The notes under the pieces are model-generated. The model was not told the DNA's origin, searched no databases, and saw only the letters and a list, made by a program, of their open reading frames with translations. The position numbers and the translations under genes were made by a program. A DNA stretch of 64,000 nucleotides from Syntrophomonadaceae bacterium. Its GTDB lineage: Bacteria; Bacillota; PH28-bin88. Below are positions 7,582 to 16,171 of this stretch, one piece after another. The DNA is taken from the NCBI GenBank assembly GCA_018333865.1, contig JAGXSE010000002.1:1-64000 (forward strand), given 5' to 3'. Numbering within the stretch: position 1 is the stretch's first letter; the number at the start of each line of letters is the position of its first letter.

Positions 7582-8988
7582 TTGGATCAGGGCCATCTGG
7601 TCTGGCAGCCGGGAGACCTGCACCGGTTTCGCCAGGGAGGTTTGAATATTGTCTTGGATGTTAATAGCGGCTCAATTCACTTGGTGGACGAAATAGCCTG
7701 GGAGTTCCTGGGGGCTTTGGAAAAAGAGGCGGGGAACATGGAACTGGCCAGCCGGGCTCTGGGGAAGGACTATTCCCCTGCGGAGATTAGCCATGTCGTA
7801 GCTGAGCTTTTGCAGCTAAAAAGTGAGGGGACCCTTTTTAGCCAGGATGACCTGGCCGCGCACAGCCTTCCAGCAGCATCTGAAACTCAAGTAATCAAGG
7901 CTTTATGCCTGCATGTGGCCCACGACTGCAACCTGAGATGCCGCTACTGTTTTGCGGGTACGGGGCCCTTCGGCCACGACCGGTCGCTGATGTCTTTTGA
8001 GACCGGCCGGGCTGCGATTGACCTTTTGCTGCAGGCTTCAGGGCAGCGCCCAACCTGTGAAATTGATTTTTTTGGGGGAGAACCTCTGCTGAATTTTACG
8101 GTAGTTCGCCGGTTAGTGGCTTATGGCAAAAAAGAGGCTGCCAGGCTGGGGAAGACCATCCGGTTCACCCTGACAACCAACGGGCTCTTATTAAACAATG
8201 AGACGAATGAGTTCCTCAATCAGGAGGGGATGCAGGTTGTCTTGAGCCTGGACGGGCGGCCGGAAGTTCATGACAGGCACCGGCCATTCCCCGGCGGTCA
8301 GGGCAGTTACAAGCCTGCTCTGGCAAAGATCAGGGATTTCGTCGCTTTAAGGCCAGGGGGAAATTATTACATCCGGGGGACCTTCTCTGCCCATAATCCG
8401 GATTTTAGCAGGGATGTCCTTCATTTGGCCGGCCTTGGTTTCAACCGCATCTCGGTTGAGCCGGTAGTTGCCGGGCCAAAAGAAGATTACGCCCTCGACC
8501 GGGTCGAACCGGCAGTCCTGGAAAAAGAATATGAGGTGCTGGCCGAGGTCTGCCTGGAAAGAAAAAGGCAGGGGCACCCTATCAATTTCTTTCACTTTAA
8601 CCTGGAACTCCTGAAAGCTCCCTGCCTGCCCCGCCGCCTGGCCGGCTGCGGCGCAGGCAACGAATACCTGGCGGTTACTCCCGCAGGCAGTCTTTATCCC
8701 TGCCACCAGTTTGTCGGACAGGAAAAATTTTTGCTGGGGGATGTCGGGCGGGGGGTTACTAATATCTCTTTGCGTAACCACTTTCAAGAGCTTAACGTAT
8801 ATACCCGCCGGGACTGCCGGTCCTGCTGGGCTCGCTTCTATTGCGGCGGGGGGTGTCATGCCAACAATTTCAGCCACGGGGGCGGCCTGGAGGAAATCTA
8901 TCTCCTGGGTTGCCGCCTGCAAAAAAAGCGTTTGGAGTGCGCCATTTACCTTCAAGCACAAGAGCTGGCCGGGGAGCCTGTTATCTAA
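7582..8988 (+). CDS. scfB: SCIFF maturase, radical SAM/SPASM thioether-forming enzyme
   Basis: A protein of 468 aa from TTG 7582, chosen because AAGGAGGT (7568-7575) is six bases upstream; the frame is open further left. An N-terminal RRE-like peptide-binding region (residues 1-95) precedes the radical SAM motif Cys116-x3-Cys120-x2-Cys123 (CNLRCRYC). The C-terminal SPASM region carries many cysteines (for example GCGAGNEYLAVTPAGSLYPC and CRSCWARFYCGGGCHANN) that bind auxiliary 4Fe-4S clusters. It acts on the peptide encoded immediately upstream. Confidence 0.95.
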   Translation: MDQGHLVWQPGDLHRFRQGGLNIVLDVNSGSIHLVDEIAWEFLGALEKEAGNMELASRALGKDYSPAEISHVVAELLQLKSEGTLFSQDDLAAHSLPAASETQVIKALCLHVAHDCNLRCRYCFAGTGPFGHDRSLMSFETGRAAIDLLLQASGQRPTCEIDFFGGEPLLNFTVVRRLVAYGKKEAARLGKTIRFTLTTNGLLLNNETNEFLNQEGMQVVLSLDGRPEVHDRHRPFPGGQGSYKPALAKIRDFVALRPGGNYYIRGTFSAHNPDFSRDVLHLAGLGFNRISVEPVVAGPKEDYALDRVEPAVLEKEYEVLAEVCLERKRQGHPINFFHFNLELLKAPCLPRRLAGCGAGNEYLAVTPAGSLYPCHQFVGQEKFLLGDVGRGVTNISLRNHFQELNVYTRRDCRSCWARFYCGGGCHANNFSHGGGLEEIYLLGCRLQKKRLECAIYLQAQELAGEPVI

Positions 8989-9166
8989 CCGCCAACTTCT
9001 CGCTGAAACAGGTTTACGGGTCTGGGTCAACTATGTTATAATGATCCAGGTTGCAAATATATATTTCCGGATGATTTGGGGCAATTTACCAGGTAAAGAG
9101 GCAAGCCTATCATGTCCGGGCTGGTACATATAATATATCAGGCCGTCTCTAGGGGGGGGGAACTTA

Positions 9167-10600
9167 TTGACTAAACCCAGCCTGAAAGAGCACCGGTTGC
9201 CGTTCTACGGCAAGGTTTTGTTCCTGCCAAAACTCGATTTGAGCCGTTTCCAGGGGAAAGGCAAAACCTCTCTGATCGCGGTTTCTGCCTTGATCATATC
9301 CCTTCTGGCGGTGGTTGGCTGGTTGGCGTTTCCTTCTGCCAATGCATTGCAAGTCGTAGTGGAAGGGACAGAAATTGGACTCGTAAAGGATCGCCAGACA
9401 GCGGAACAGGCGTTTGATATGCTCCTGGCAGAAGTAAACCAGACCGCCAAAAGCCCCTTAACATACAGGGAAAACATTACATATCAACCTGTCAGGGCTA
9501 AAGCTAATCAGCTTTTGTCGGCGGAAGAGCTCAAGGAAGCCCTTGCCCGTAGGCTTACCTTTCTTACCGGAGCAGTAGCCTTGGAAATTAACGGCGAACC
9601 CCGGCTGGTATTGGCAGACGAAAAAGCTGCCCGCCAGGTTTTGCAAAGGGTAAAAGAAACCCATACGCCCAAGGGCGAAAGGATATCCAACCTGCAGGTT
9701 ATTTTTGAGGAAAAAGTGCTCTTGGTGCCTCAAAATGTGGAGCCTGATCAGGTGATCGATGTTGAAGAAGCAACCCGCAGGATGCTGGAGGGAACAAAAA
9801 AAATTGAGCAGCATGTCGTCGAGCCTGGCGAATCCCTCTGGTTAATAGCCCGTAACAATAAGACGACCGTGGAGGAACTGAGAGAAGCTAATCCCCAGTT
9901 AAAGTCAGACGGCCTTAAGATCGGCCAGCAGATAAACCTGCTCAGGGCTGACCCCCTGATAAATGTGTCTGTATCTTACCAGCGCACTGTTAAGGAAACG
10001 ATCCCTGCTCCTGTTAGGGTGCAAAGCGATACCAACCTTTGGCGAGGGCAGGAACGGGTTTTGGAACGGGGAAAGCCGGGGGAAAAAGAAGTCGTTTACG
10101 ATATCTCGGAACGAAATGGTGTTCAGATCAGACGGGAAGTGCTGACAGAGAAGGTAATATCGCAACCTGAAACAAGGGTAGTCAGCCGGGGAACAAAACA
10201 GATGCTCGCCTCCCGGGAAGGGATGGGAACCGGTCGGCTTGGCTGGCCGGTAAGGGGCCGGATCACCTCCCCATTTGGGATCAGACGGGGCGGTTTCCAT
10301 ACCGGCATCGATCTTGCAGGGGGTACCGGCGATCCTGTTTTTGCTTCCGAGAGCGGCCGGGTTTCTTTTTCGGGATGGCTGGGGAATTACGGCAGACGGG
10401 TTGTAATCGACCACGGCGAAGGTTTGTCCACCAGTTATAGCCATCTGTCCAGTAATAAAGTAAAAGCAGGAGACCAGGTAGACAGGGGAGATTTAATCGG
10501 CCTTATCGGCAGCACCGGCCGCAGCACTGGACCCCACCTGCATTTTGAAGTGCTGACGAACGGATATTTCCGCAACCCCATTAATTACCTGAGCAGATAG
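9167..10600 (+). CDS. LysM-G5-M23 cell-wall endopeptidase, membrane anchored
   Basis: A protein of 477 aa from TTG with AGGGGGGGGG upstream. One membrane helix lies at about 35-55. A LysM domain (about 220-263, HVVEPGESLWLIARNNKTTVE) and a G5 domain (about 268-345) follow. The C-terminal M23 peptidase carries zinc ligands in HTGID and HLHFE plus the middle YSH motif. It likely cleaves peptidoglycan crosslinks outside the membrane. The same architecture occurs in Clostridia proteins linked to cell-wall or spore morphogenesis. It is a single-gene unit with its own terminator. Confidence 0.9.
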   Translation: MTKPSLKEHRLPFYGKVLFLPKLDLSRFQGKGKTSLIAVSALIISLLAVVGWLAFPSANALQVVVEGTEIGLVKDRQTAEQAFDMLLAEVNQTAKSPLTYRENITYQPVRAKANQLLSAEELKEALARRLTFLTGAVALEINGEPRLVLADEKAARQVLQRVKETHTPKGERISNLQVIFEEKVLLVPQNVEPDQVIDVEEATRRMLEGTKKIEQHVVEPGESLWLIARNNKTTVEELREANPQLKSDGLKIGQQINLLRADPLINVSVSYQRTVKETIPAPVRVQSDTNLWRGQERVLERGKPGEKEVVYDISERNGVQIRREVLTEKVISQPETRVVSRGTKQMLASREGMGTGRLGWPVRGRITSPFGIRRGGFHTGIDLAGGTGDPVFASESGRVSFSGWLGNYGRRVVIDHGEGLSTSYSHLSSNKVKAGDQVDRGDLIGLIGSTGRSTGPHLHFEVLTNGYFRNPINYLSR

Positions 10601-10608
10601 CCTATTCC

Positions 10609-10645
10609 ATAAGCCTTGCGGACAAGCCGTAAGGCTTATTTTTTT
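10609..10645 (+). terminator. Strong rho-independent terminator
   Basis: ATAAGCCTTGCGG (10609-10621) pairs with CCGTAAGGCTTAT (10627-10639) with one G-T pair and is followed by a T-run. It closes the M23 peptidase unit. Confidence 0.9.
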
Positions 10646-10727
10646 GTCAGGGTTTTGGCGATTATGCCTTGCAATTAGACGAGTGGTAAAATATTCTGAT
10701 GTTAATAGGCTTCTTGGGGCGTAATAC

Positions 10728-10747
10728 CCAGCACTCAATCGCAAACA
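10728..10747 (+). repeat. Dispersed 20-nt repeat, copy 1
   Basis: This 20-mer matches 20907-20926 at 18 of 20 positions. Here AGCACT...TCGC (from 10731) also faces GCGA...AGTGCT (ending near 10815), which makes a broad inverted repeat across the intergenic region 10646-10854. No gene is seen there; CAGAGGAGG at its end is the ribosome-binding site of the next gene. Confidence 0.5.
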
Positions 10748-10854
10748 ATAAACGTAGCAGACTAAATCGGGCAAGTCACAACTAGCGTCATCTCACGATC
10801 GCGAGATTTAGTGCTGAGTAAATCTATAAAGCCAATGCAGAGGAGGCAGTTGAA

Positions 10855-11253
10855 ATGGAATTTCTTCAGGTGCAGAACATAGCCGTGGTAGGCATTTCAG
10901 ACAAGCCGGAGCGGGACAGCAACAAAGTAGCCCACTACTTGATCGAGCAGGGTTTTTCCGTTATTCCAGTCAACCCCGCCCTCGACCAGGTTTTAGGCCT
11001 TACCTGCTACCCCAGCCTGCTAGCCATTCCGCCGGAGCTTAAGGTAGATGTGGTGACTATCTTCCGCCGCCCCGACCAGGTAGAACCGGTTGTTCAGGAA
11101 GCGATTCAGCGGGGAGTCAAGACAGTGTGGATGCAACTCGGGGTCATTAACCCTGAGGCGGCTGCAAAAGCAGAGGCTGCCGGCCTGGAAGTAGTGATGG
11201 ACAAATGTATAAAAATTGAGCACGGCAAATGGAAGGAGAATGGCGCACTATGA
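10855..11253 (+). CDS. CoA-binding domain protein (YccU-like)
   Basis: A protein of 132 aa with a single Rossmann-like CoA-binding fold: NIAVVGISDKPERDSNKVAHYL at the start, then IPVNP, VTIFRRPDQVEPVV and KTVWMQLGVINPEAA. The family resembles the CoA-binding half of succinyl-CoA synthetase alpha but has no catalytic domain, and its precise role is unknown. Its stop overlaps the ATG of thioredoxin reductase (ATGA), so the two are translationally coupled. Confidence 0.85.
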   Translation: MEFLQVQNIAVVGISDKPERDSNKVAHYLIEQGFSVIPVNPALDQVLGLTCYPSLLAIPPELKVDVVTIFRRPDQVEPVVQEAIQRGVKTVWMQLGVINPEAAAKAEAAGLEVVMDKCIKIEHGKWKENGAL

Positions 11254-12170
11254 AATACGATTTGTTAATAATCGGCGGGGGGCCGGCGGGCCTGACTTCT
11301 GGCCTTTATGCCGCCAGAGCGGGATTAAAGACGCTGCTCTTAGAAAAAGCCGCTCCTGGCGGGCAGGCGGCTGTCACTGACATGATCGACAATTATCCGG
11401 GCTTCCCCGAAGGGATATCTGGTCCGGAACTGATGATGAAGTTTATGGCTCAGGCTGAGAGGTTTGGCCTGGAATCCAGGTTTGAAGGGGTCCTGGAAGT
11501 AAGCCTATCTCCGGGGGAAAAAAGGGTAAAAACCGATGGGGGAGAATATAGTGCTCAAGGGGTAATTATCGCCAGCGGCGCCAGCCCCCGGGAACTGGGA
11601 GTGCCGGGGGAAAAAGAGTTCCGCGGGAGAGGAGTATCCTATTGTGCCACCTGTGACGGCGCCTTTTTTCGCAATAAAAGGGTATTGGTGGCTGGGGGAG
11701 GAGATGCGGCAGTTGAGGAGGGCATCTTTCTCACCAAGTTTGCCAGTCAGGTAATACTGGTACACAGACGGGACGCCCTCAGGGCTGCCAGGGTTTTGCA
11801 GGACCGGGCCCAGGTAAATGAAAAAATGGAGATTCGTTATCACACCGTAGTGGAGGAAATCAGGGGCGGCCGCCTGGTGGAAAAGGTGAAGCTTAAGGAT
11901 ACAAAAACCGGCGCTGTGATGGAGGAACCTGTGAGCGGAGTGTTTGTCTTTGTAGGCACAGAACCTAATACGGGTTTTTTGGGTCAGACTGTCACCCTTA
12001 ATGAGAGCGGTTATATTTTGACGAACGAGACGTTAGGCACGTCAGTGCCCGGTGTTTTTGCTGCCGGCGATGTGCGCGCAAAATTTTTACGGCAGGTTTC
12101 GACTGCCGTAGGGGATGGCGCGGTGGCGGCAATGGCTGCCGAGCGGTGGCTGGCTGAACAGGCCAAATAG
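11250..12170 (+). CDS. trxB: Thioredoxin reductase
   Basis: A protein of 306 aa. It has an FAD-binding GGGPAG motif at the N-terminus, the redox pair Cys132-Ala-Thr-Cys135 inside the NADPH domain (SYCATCDG), a second dinucleotide motif GGGDAAVEEG, and the C-terminal FAD motif VFAAGDVR. It transfers electrons from NAD(P)H to thioredoxin or a related protein. No thioredoxin is adjacent. The following genes mature cytochrome c, so it might help keep haem-attachment cysteines reduced (inference). The start at 11250 is set by the ATGA overlap; an upstream in-frame extension is unlikely. Confidence 0.92.
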   Translation: MKYDLLIIGGGPAGLTSGLYAARAGLKTLLLEKAAPGGQAAVTDMIDNYPGFPEGISGPELMMKFMAQAERFGLESRFEGVLEVSLSPGEKRVKTDGGEYSAQGVIIASGASPRELGVPGEKEFRGRGVSYCATCDGAFFRNKRVLVAGGGDAAVEEGIFLTKFASQVILVHRRDALRAARVLQDRAQVNEKMEIRYHTVVEEIRGGRLVEKVKLKDTKTGAVMEEPVSGVFVFVGTEPNTGFLGQTVTLNESGYILTNETLGTSVPGVFAAGDVRAKFLRQVSTAVGDGAVAAMAAERWLAEQAK

Positions 12171-12371
12171 ACCGCTGTGCGACTATTTTTAACAACTGTG
12201 GAAAATTAAAAATATAGCTACCGGCAGGAATTGCAAAGGATAAAAAGAATCTAATAAAGGACAAAAAGAATCTAATTATAAAGAATTTTATATATTGATA
12301 AAAATTTTTCATATTTCCTGGCGGCCCCTGCGGGGATGTGCTCCGCTAAGTCCTGCCTAGCTATTTATACT

Positions 12372-12408
12372 GGCTGCTGCTAATTTAAACGGGTTGCAGC
12401 CCTTTTAT
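12372..12408 (+). terminator. Probable terminator between trxB and ccmE
   Basis: GGCTGC (12372-12377) pairs with GCAGCC (12396-12401), followed by CTTTTATTTTT. It lies 200 bp after trxB. The intervening stretch holds an imperfect direct repeat (GACAAAAAGAATCTAAT-type at about 12238-12275) and no gene. Confidence 0.5.
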
Positions 12409-12528
12409 TTTTGAGTTACCATGGATGTGATGATGCTCACATACTTTTTTCATTGGCCGTGATAGATATAGGTGATAAAATATGAAAAACGACCAAGGGC
12501 CGCAGCTAAACCGGGGAGGTGTAATAAG

Positions 12529-12951
12529 GTGAAACAGCGCCATAAAATGATCATCGGCTTCCTGGTAATTATCCTGGCCATGGCAGCCATGATTACCGTC
12601 AGTATTGGTTCCGCGGCTGGTTATCAACTAACGGTCTCCGAAGTGCTGGCTAAAGGAAAGGAGCTGAAAGGCAGCTATCTTTTGGTGGAGGCTTACCTGA
12701 TACCAGAAACCGTTAATTGGGATAACAGAAAGATTGAACTGCGCTTTTTCGTCACCGATGGTGCCGGCAAAATGCAGGTTGTATTCAATGATGTTCCGCC
12801 AGACAATCTCACTGTACCCGATACACAGATAATTCTTAGAGGGAAGTATGATGCCGGGGCACAGATCTTTCTGGCGGACAAGGTCCAGACCCGCTGTCCG
12901 TCCAGATACGAAGCAGCTGAGGGAGAACACCCCAGGGAGCAAAAAAGATAA
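12529..12951 (+). CDS. ccmE: CcmE-type haem chaperone with Cys-x3-Tyr site
   Basis: A protein of 140 aa from GTG with GGGGAGGTG upstream. An N-terminal membrane anchor (MIIGFLVIILAMAAMITV) is followed by an OB-fold-like beta domain with the CcmE pattern (VEAYLIPETVNWD, RFFVTDGAGKMQVVFNDVPP, GKYDAGAQIFLADKV). Classic CcmE binds haem through a His. Here the matching region reads RCPSRYE (Cys123-x3-Tyr127), the Cys variant known from archaea and sulfate reducers (System I*). It accepts haem from CcmC/D under CcmAB control and passes it to CcmF. Confidence 0.85.
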   Translation: MKQRHKMIIGFLVIILAMAAMITVSIGSAAGYQLTVSEVLAKGKELKGSYLLVEAYLIPETVNWDNRKIELRFFVTDGAGKMQVVFNDVPPDNLTVPDTQIILRGKYDAGAQIFLADKVQTRCPSRYEAAEGEHPREQKR

Positions 12952-13032
12952 CAGCTGCCGCTGGTATTAGACAACCATGCCGCCTGCGGCACCAGCAGAG
13001 GATGAAAAGGTCAGTGCGACAGACTTCAATCT

Positions 13033-13053
13033 GGTACTGGCGTAGCCAGTACC
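13033..13053 (+). other. Perfect 9-bp hairpin between ccmE and ccmF
   Basis: GGTACTGGC (13033-13041) and GCCAGTACC (13045-13053) form a perfect stem with a GTA loop. There is no T-run, so it may be a processing or stability element rather than a terminator. Confidence 0.45.
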
Positions 13054-13106
13054 TACGAGTTTCTCACATCTCACCTCTATTTTTAGGATAGGGAGGCCGA
13101 TAACTT

Positions 13107-15089
13107 TTGGCAAATGTAGCATACCTGGCCCTGGTGCTGGCATTTTTCACCAGTATCTATGCGGCAGTAAGCTTTGTGGTTGGAGTTAAGAGCAATAACT
13201 ACCGGTTGCTGCAGAGCGCCCGCGGCGGGGTCCTGGCAGTTGCCTTCTTAACTACCATCGCGTCCCTGCTATTAATGTATTTTTTACTTTCAAGCAATTT
13301 CGCAATTAAATATGTCTATAATTACACCAGTATCCACCTGCCGGCCTTTTATAAATTTGCGGCTTTTTGGGCCGGCAGCGATGGGTCTCTTCTATTATGG
13401 GCCTGGCTCCTGGCGGTGTTTACCGCGATAGTGGCTTATACCCGCCGCTTCCAGGATGATACCCGGCTCCCCTGGGTTAATGTGGTCATGCTGGTTAACA
13501 GTATTTTTTTCTTATCGCTTCTGATTACAAATTCAAATCCCTTTGCAACCTTTGATTACATTCCTGCCGACGGCCGCGGCCTAAACCCAATGTTGCAAAA
13601 CCCGGGGATGTTGTTTCACCCGATCACAATCTTCCTTGGCTATGTGGGGTTTGCGGTGCCCTTCGCCTTTGCCATGGCGGCCCTGATCATTAAAAAAGTT
13701 GACGACGATTGGGTCAAATTAACCCGTCGCTGGTCGGTGGTAGCCTGGATGTTTCTTACTCTGGGAAACTTGTATGGAGCTCAGTGGGCTTATGTAGAGT
13801 TGGGTTGGGGGGGGTATTGGGCCTGGGATCCAGTAGAAAACGCTTCTTTTATGCCCTGGTTGACCGGAACGGCCTTTATTCACTCCATCATGATTCAAGA
13901 GCGGAAAAATATGCTGCAGGCCTGGAATTTTTCCCTCATCATCCTCACCTACCTGTTAACCCTATTTGGCACCTTTATAGTGCGCAGCGGAATCTTAACC
14001 TCTGTGCATGACTTTGGCGACTCAGCTGTGGGAGGCATATTCCTGGTCTTTATAGCAATCATGCTGTCCTTATCAGTTTTTTTGATGATTGACAGGGGTC
14101 ATCTGTTAAAAGACAAACAGGAGCTCAAGTCTTACCTGTCCAAGGAGAGCAGCTTTTTACTGAATAACCTGCTTTTGCTAGGCTCGGCCTTTGCAGTCTT
14201 TTGGGGAACCGTTTTCCCCTTGGTTTCGGAGGCTGTTCGCGGCATCAAGGTTACCGTCAGCGCGCCGTTTTTTAACCAGGTCAATGGGCCTATTTTCTTG
14301 GCCATGCTGTTTCTGATGGGAGTTTGCCCGTTAATTGCATGGCAGCGTTCTTCGGCTAAAAATCTGCGCGACAATTTTATGTGGCCGATGGCTTTCGCAC
14401 TAGGGGTAGGAGTGCTGCTTTACTTTATCCTGCCGGACAAGCGGCTGGTGCCTATTCTGGGTTTTGTGATCTGCGCTTTCGTCCTGGTCACAATCGTGGT
14501 GGAGTTTTACCGCGGTACCCTGGTGCGCAGCAGGCTTACCGGAGACGGTAATCTTGTTTCCTTAGGCCGGTTGATGCTAAGAAACCGGAGGCGCTATGGC
14601 GGCTATATCGTTCACCTGGGCATAGTTTTGCTTGCGATCGGTATTATCGGATCCAGCTTTTATAAACAGGAAGTAACAAAAACCGTCAGCGTAGGCGAAG
14701 AAATCAGGCTGGGGCCTTACACCATGACCTATAAAGGGCTGCAAAACCGGGATCAGGGACCAAATGTGGTGGTTTTTGCGCAAATGCCGGTATTCCGCCA
14801 TGGCCACCATGTGGGATTTGTGATGCCAGAGAAGGTCTTTTTCGAAAATTGGGAGCAGCCCAGTACCGAAGTGAGTATTGTCAGCAGCCTGCGGGAAGAT
14901 TTTTATGTAATACTGTCCACCTGGGAGAGTTACGGCAAAGAAGCTACTTTTAAAGTCTATATTAACCCGCTAATCGCCTGGATGTGGATCGGCGGATATC
15001 TGCTGGTGATCGGAACACTGTTTGCGGTCTGGCCGGGCAGAGGCGTTGATTTGGGCCCCAAGTACACGCGCGAAAAACAAATGAGTTAA
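13107..15089 (+). CDS. ccmF: Cytochrome c maturation haem lyase subunit CcmF
   Basis: A protein of 660 aa from TTG, set by GGGAGG at 13091-13096. It is a large polytopic haem-handling protein with the tryptophan-rich WWD signature (WGGYWAWDPVENASFMPWL), the early segment WAGSDGSLLLWAWLL, and a C-terminal soluble loop before a last membrane helix. CcmF receives haem from CcmE and joins it to CXXCH cysteines of apocytochromes outside the membrane. No cytochrome gene lies nearby. It is the second gene of the ccm cluster. Confidence 0.95.
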   Translation: MANVAYLALVLAFFTSIYAAVSFVVGVKSNNYRLLQSARGGVLAVAFLTTIASLLLMYFLLSSNFAIKYVYNYTSIHLPAFYKFAAFWAGSDGSLLLWAWLLAVFTAIVAYTRRFQDDTRLPWVNVVMLVNSIFFLSLLITNSNPFATFDYIPADGRGLNPMLQNPGMLFHPITIFLGYVGFAVPFAFAMAALIIKKVDDDWVKLTRRWSVVAWMFLTLGNLYGAQWAYVELGWGGYWAWDPVENASFMPWLTGTAFIHSIMIQERKNMLQAWNFSLIILTYLLTLFGTFIVRSGILTSVHDFGDSAVGGIFLVFIAIMLSLSVFLMIDRGHLLKDKQELKSYLSKESSFLLNNLLLLGSAFAVFWGTVFPLVSEAVRGIKVTVSAPFFNQVNGPIFLAMLFLMGVCPLIAWQRSSAKNLRDNFMWPMAFALGVGVLLYFILPDKRLVPILGFVICAFVLVTIVVEFYRGTLVRSRLTGDGNLVSLGRLMLRNRRRYGGYIVHLGIVLLAIGIIGSSFYKQEVTKTVSVGEEIRLGPYTMTYKGLQNRDQGPNVVVFAQMPVFRHGHHVGFVMPEKVFFENWEQPSTEVSIVSSLREDFYVILSTWESYGKEATFKVYINPLIAWMWIGGYLLVIGTLFAVWPGRGVDLGPKYTREKQMS

Positions 15090-15094
15090 TAAGT

Positions 15095-15111
15095 TTGGTG
15101 ACAGGCACCAA
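15095..15111. repeat. Small palindrome overlapping a ribosome-binding region
   Basis: TTGGTG (15095-15100) and CACCAA (15106-15111) flank ACAGG. It lies between ccmF and the next gene and its right arm runs into AAGGAGGG, so folding could affect translation. It resembles short REP-like palindromes but occurs once here. Confidence 0.4.
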
Positions 15112-15123
15112 GGAGGGATCTGG

Positions 15124-15444
15124 GTGGAATTCGGAGCATTGATACTGGGGGTTTTGGTCGTAGGAGTAACCCTTTATCTGGTGGCGGAACCTTTTATTTT
15201 TGCAGAACCCCGGCAGCTTAAGGGGCACGCGGAACAGGCAGTAGGTGAAACCATGGAACAGAAAAAGGAAGCGCTATTTATAACCCTGGGAGAAATAGAG
15301 CTTGATTACCGCATGGGCAAGCTGTCAGATGAGGATTATCAGGAGCTGCAGGCCGTGTATCGCCCTCAGGCAGCGGCCTTGCTGCAACAGGAAGAAATAG
15401 CCCTTGGGCCGGCCCCGGTAAATGGTAAAGGCGGAACCAAGTAG
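15124..15444 (+). CDS. CcmI/CcmH-like small membrane protein of cytochrome c biogenesis
   Basis: A protein of 106 aa from GTG following AAGGAGGG. One N-terminal membrane helix (FGALILGVLVVGVTLYLVAEP) precedes a soluble helix pair with IELDYRMGKLSDEDYQELQ, the pattern found at the start of CcmI proteins and in small ccm-linked proteins of Firmicutes. It has no CXXC motif, so it is not a thiol reductase. It may act as an apocytochrome chaperone or assembly factor (inference from position between ccmF and ccmA). Confidence 0.65.
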   Translation: MEFGALILGVLVVGVTLYLVAEPFIFAEPRQLKGHAEQAVGETMEQKKEALFITLGEIELDYRMGKLSDEDYQELQAVYRPQAAALLQQEEIALGPAPVNGKGGTK

Positions 15445-15469
15445 CCTGTCCGGTTAGGAGGCGGTCCCA

Positions 15470-16171
15470 ATCATCAGGGCAAGCAAGATCAGTAAAAAAA
15501 TCGGCGATAAGACAATATTGAAAGACATCGATCTGGAAATCATGGATGGTTGCTTCCTTGCTGTGCTGGGACCAAACGGCGCCGGGAAAACCACCTTGAT
15601 CAAGGTTTTATCCCTGCTTACCAAACCAACCAGTGGCAGCCTGGAGATCAACGGGGAGGAAGTGGGGGAGGATCAGTTAAGTTTCCGCCGCCAGATTGGG
15701 GTCTTGTCTCACCAAACTTTCCTCTACAACCATCTTAGCGCTTATGAAAACCTGTCTTTTTACGGAAAAATGTATGAAGTGCCAAGGCTTAAGGAGAGGA
15801 TTTTCGAGGTTATGGAAGAAGTAGGCCTCCAGTTTGTGCTGGGGGATCCTGTCCGGACCTTTTCCCGCGGGATGCAGCAGCGGCTCGCCATTGCCCGGGC
15901 CATCCTGCATTCACCGGCAGCGTTGTTTTTGGATGAACCGTACACCGGCCTTGATCAGCATGCGATGGAGATTTTAAATCAAGTCCTCGTAGGGCTGCAA
16001 AACCAGCACCGCACCGTGATCCTGGTGACCCATAACTTTGATCAGGGGCTTAACCTGTGTGATCAGGCGGTAATTATGGCCAGAGGCCAGCTGGTGTACC
16101 GGGCCAAACGGGAAGAATTTTTGGGCCGGGATTTCAAACAAACATACCTCAGGTGTGTGGGGGGAAGTTGA
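15470..16171 (+). CDS. ccmA: Haem exporter ATP-binding protein CcmA (apparent ATC start)
   Basis: An ABC ATPase with Walker A GPNGAGKTT, signature FSRGMQQRLAIARAI, Walker B ALFLDEPYTGLD and the switch His in VTHNFD. It powers release of haem-loaded CcmE with CcmB. The conserved first strand (SKISKKIGDKTILKDIDLEI) is encoded from 15482, but no ATG, GTG or TTG precedes it in frame. The frame opens after TAG 15455-15457, and AGGAGG (15456-15461) is eight bases before ATC 15470. TTG 15518 would delete the first strand. A rare ATC start, or a G-to-C sequence difference, is inferred. From 15470 it is 233 aa. Confidence 0.85.
   Translation: MIRASKISKKIGDKTILKDIDLEIMDGCFLAVLGPNGAGKTTLIKVLSLLTKPTSGSLEINGEEVGEDQLSFRRQIGVLSHQTFLYNHLSAYENLSFYGKMYEVPRLKERIFEVMEEVGLQFVLGDPVRTFSRGMQQRLAIARAILHSPAALFLDEPYTGLDQHAMEILNQVLVGLQNQHRTVILVTHNFDQGLNLCDQAVIMARGQLVYRAKREEFLGRDFKQTYLRCVGGS

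Noticed and set aside
12976-13041. A 21-codon frame (MPPAAPAEDEKVSATDF...) between ccmE and ccmF
   Set aside because: No ribosome-binding site, and it ends inside the 13033 hairpin.
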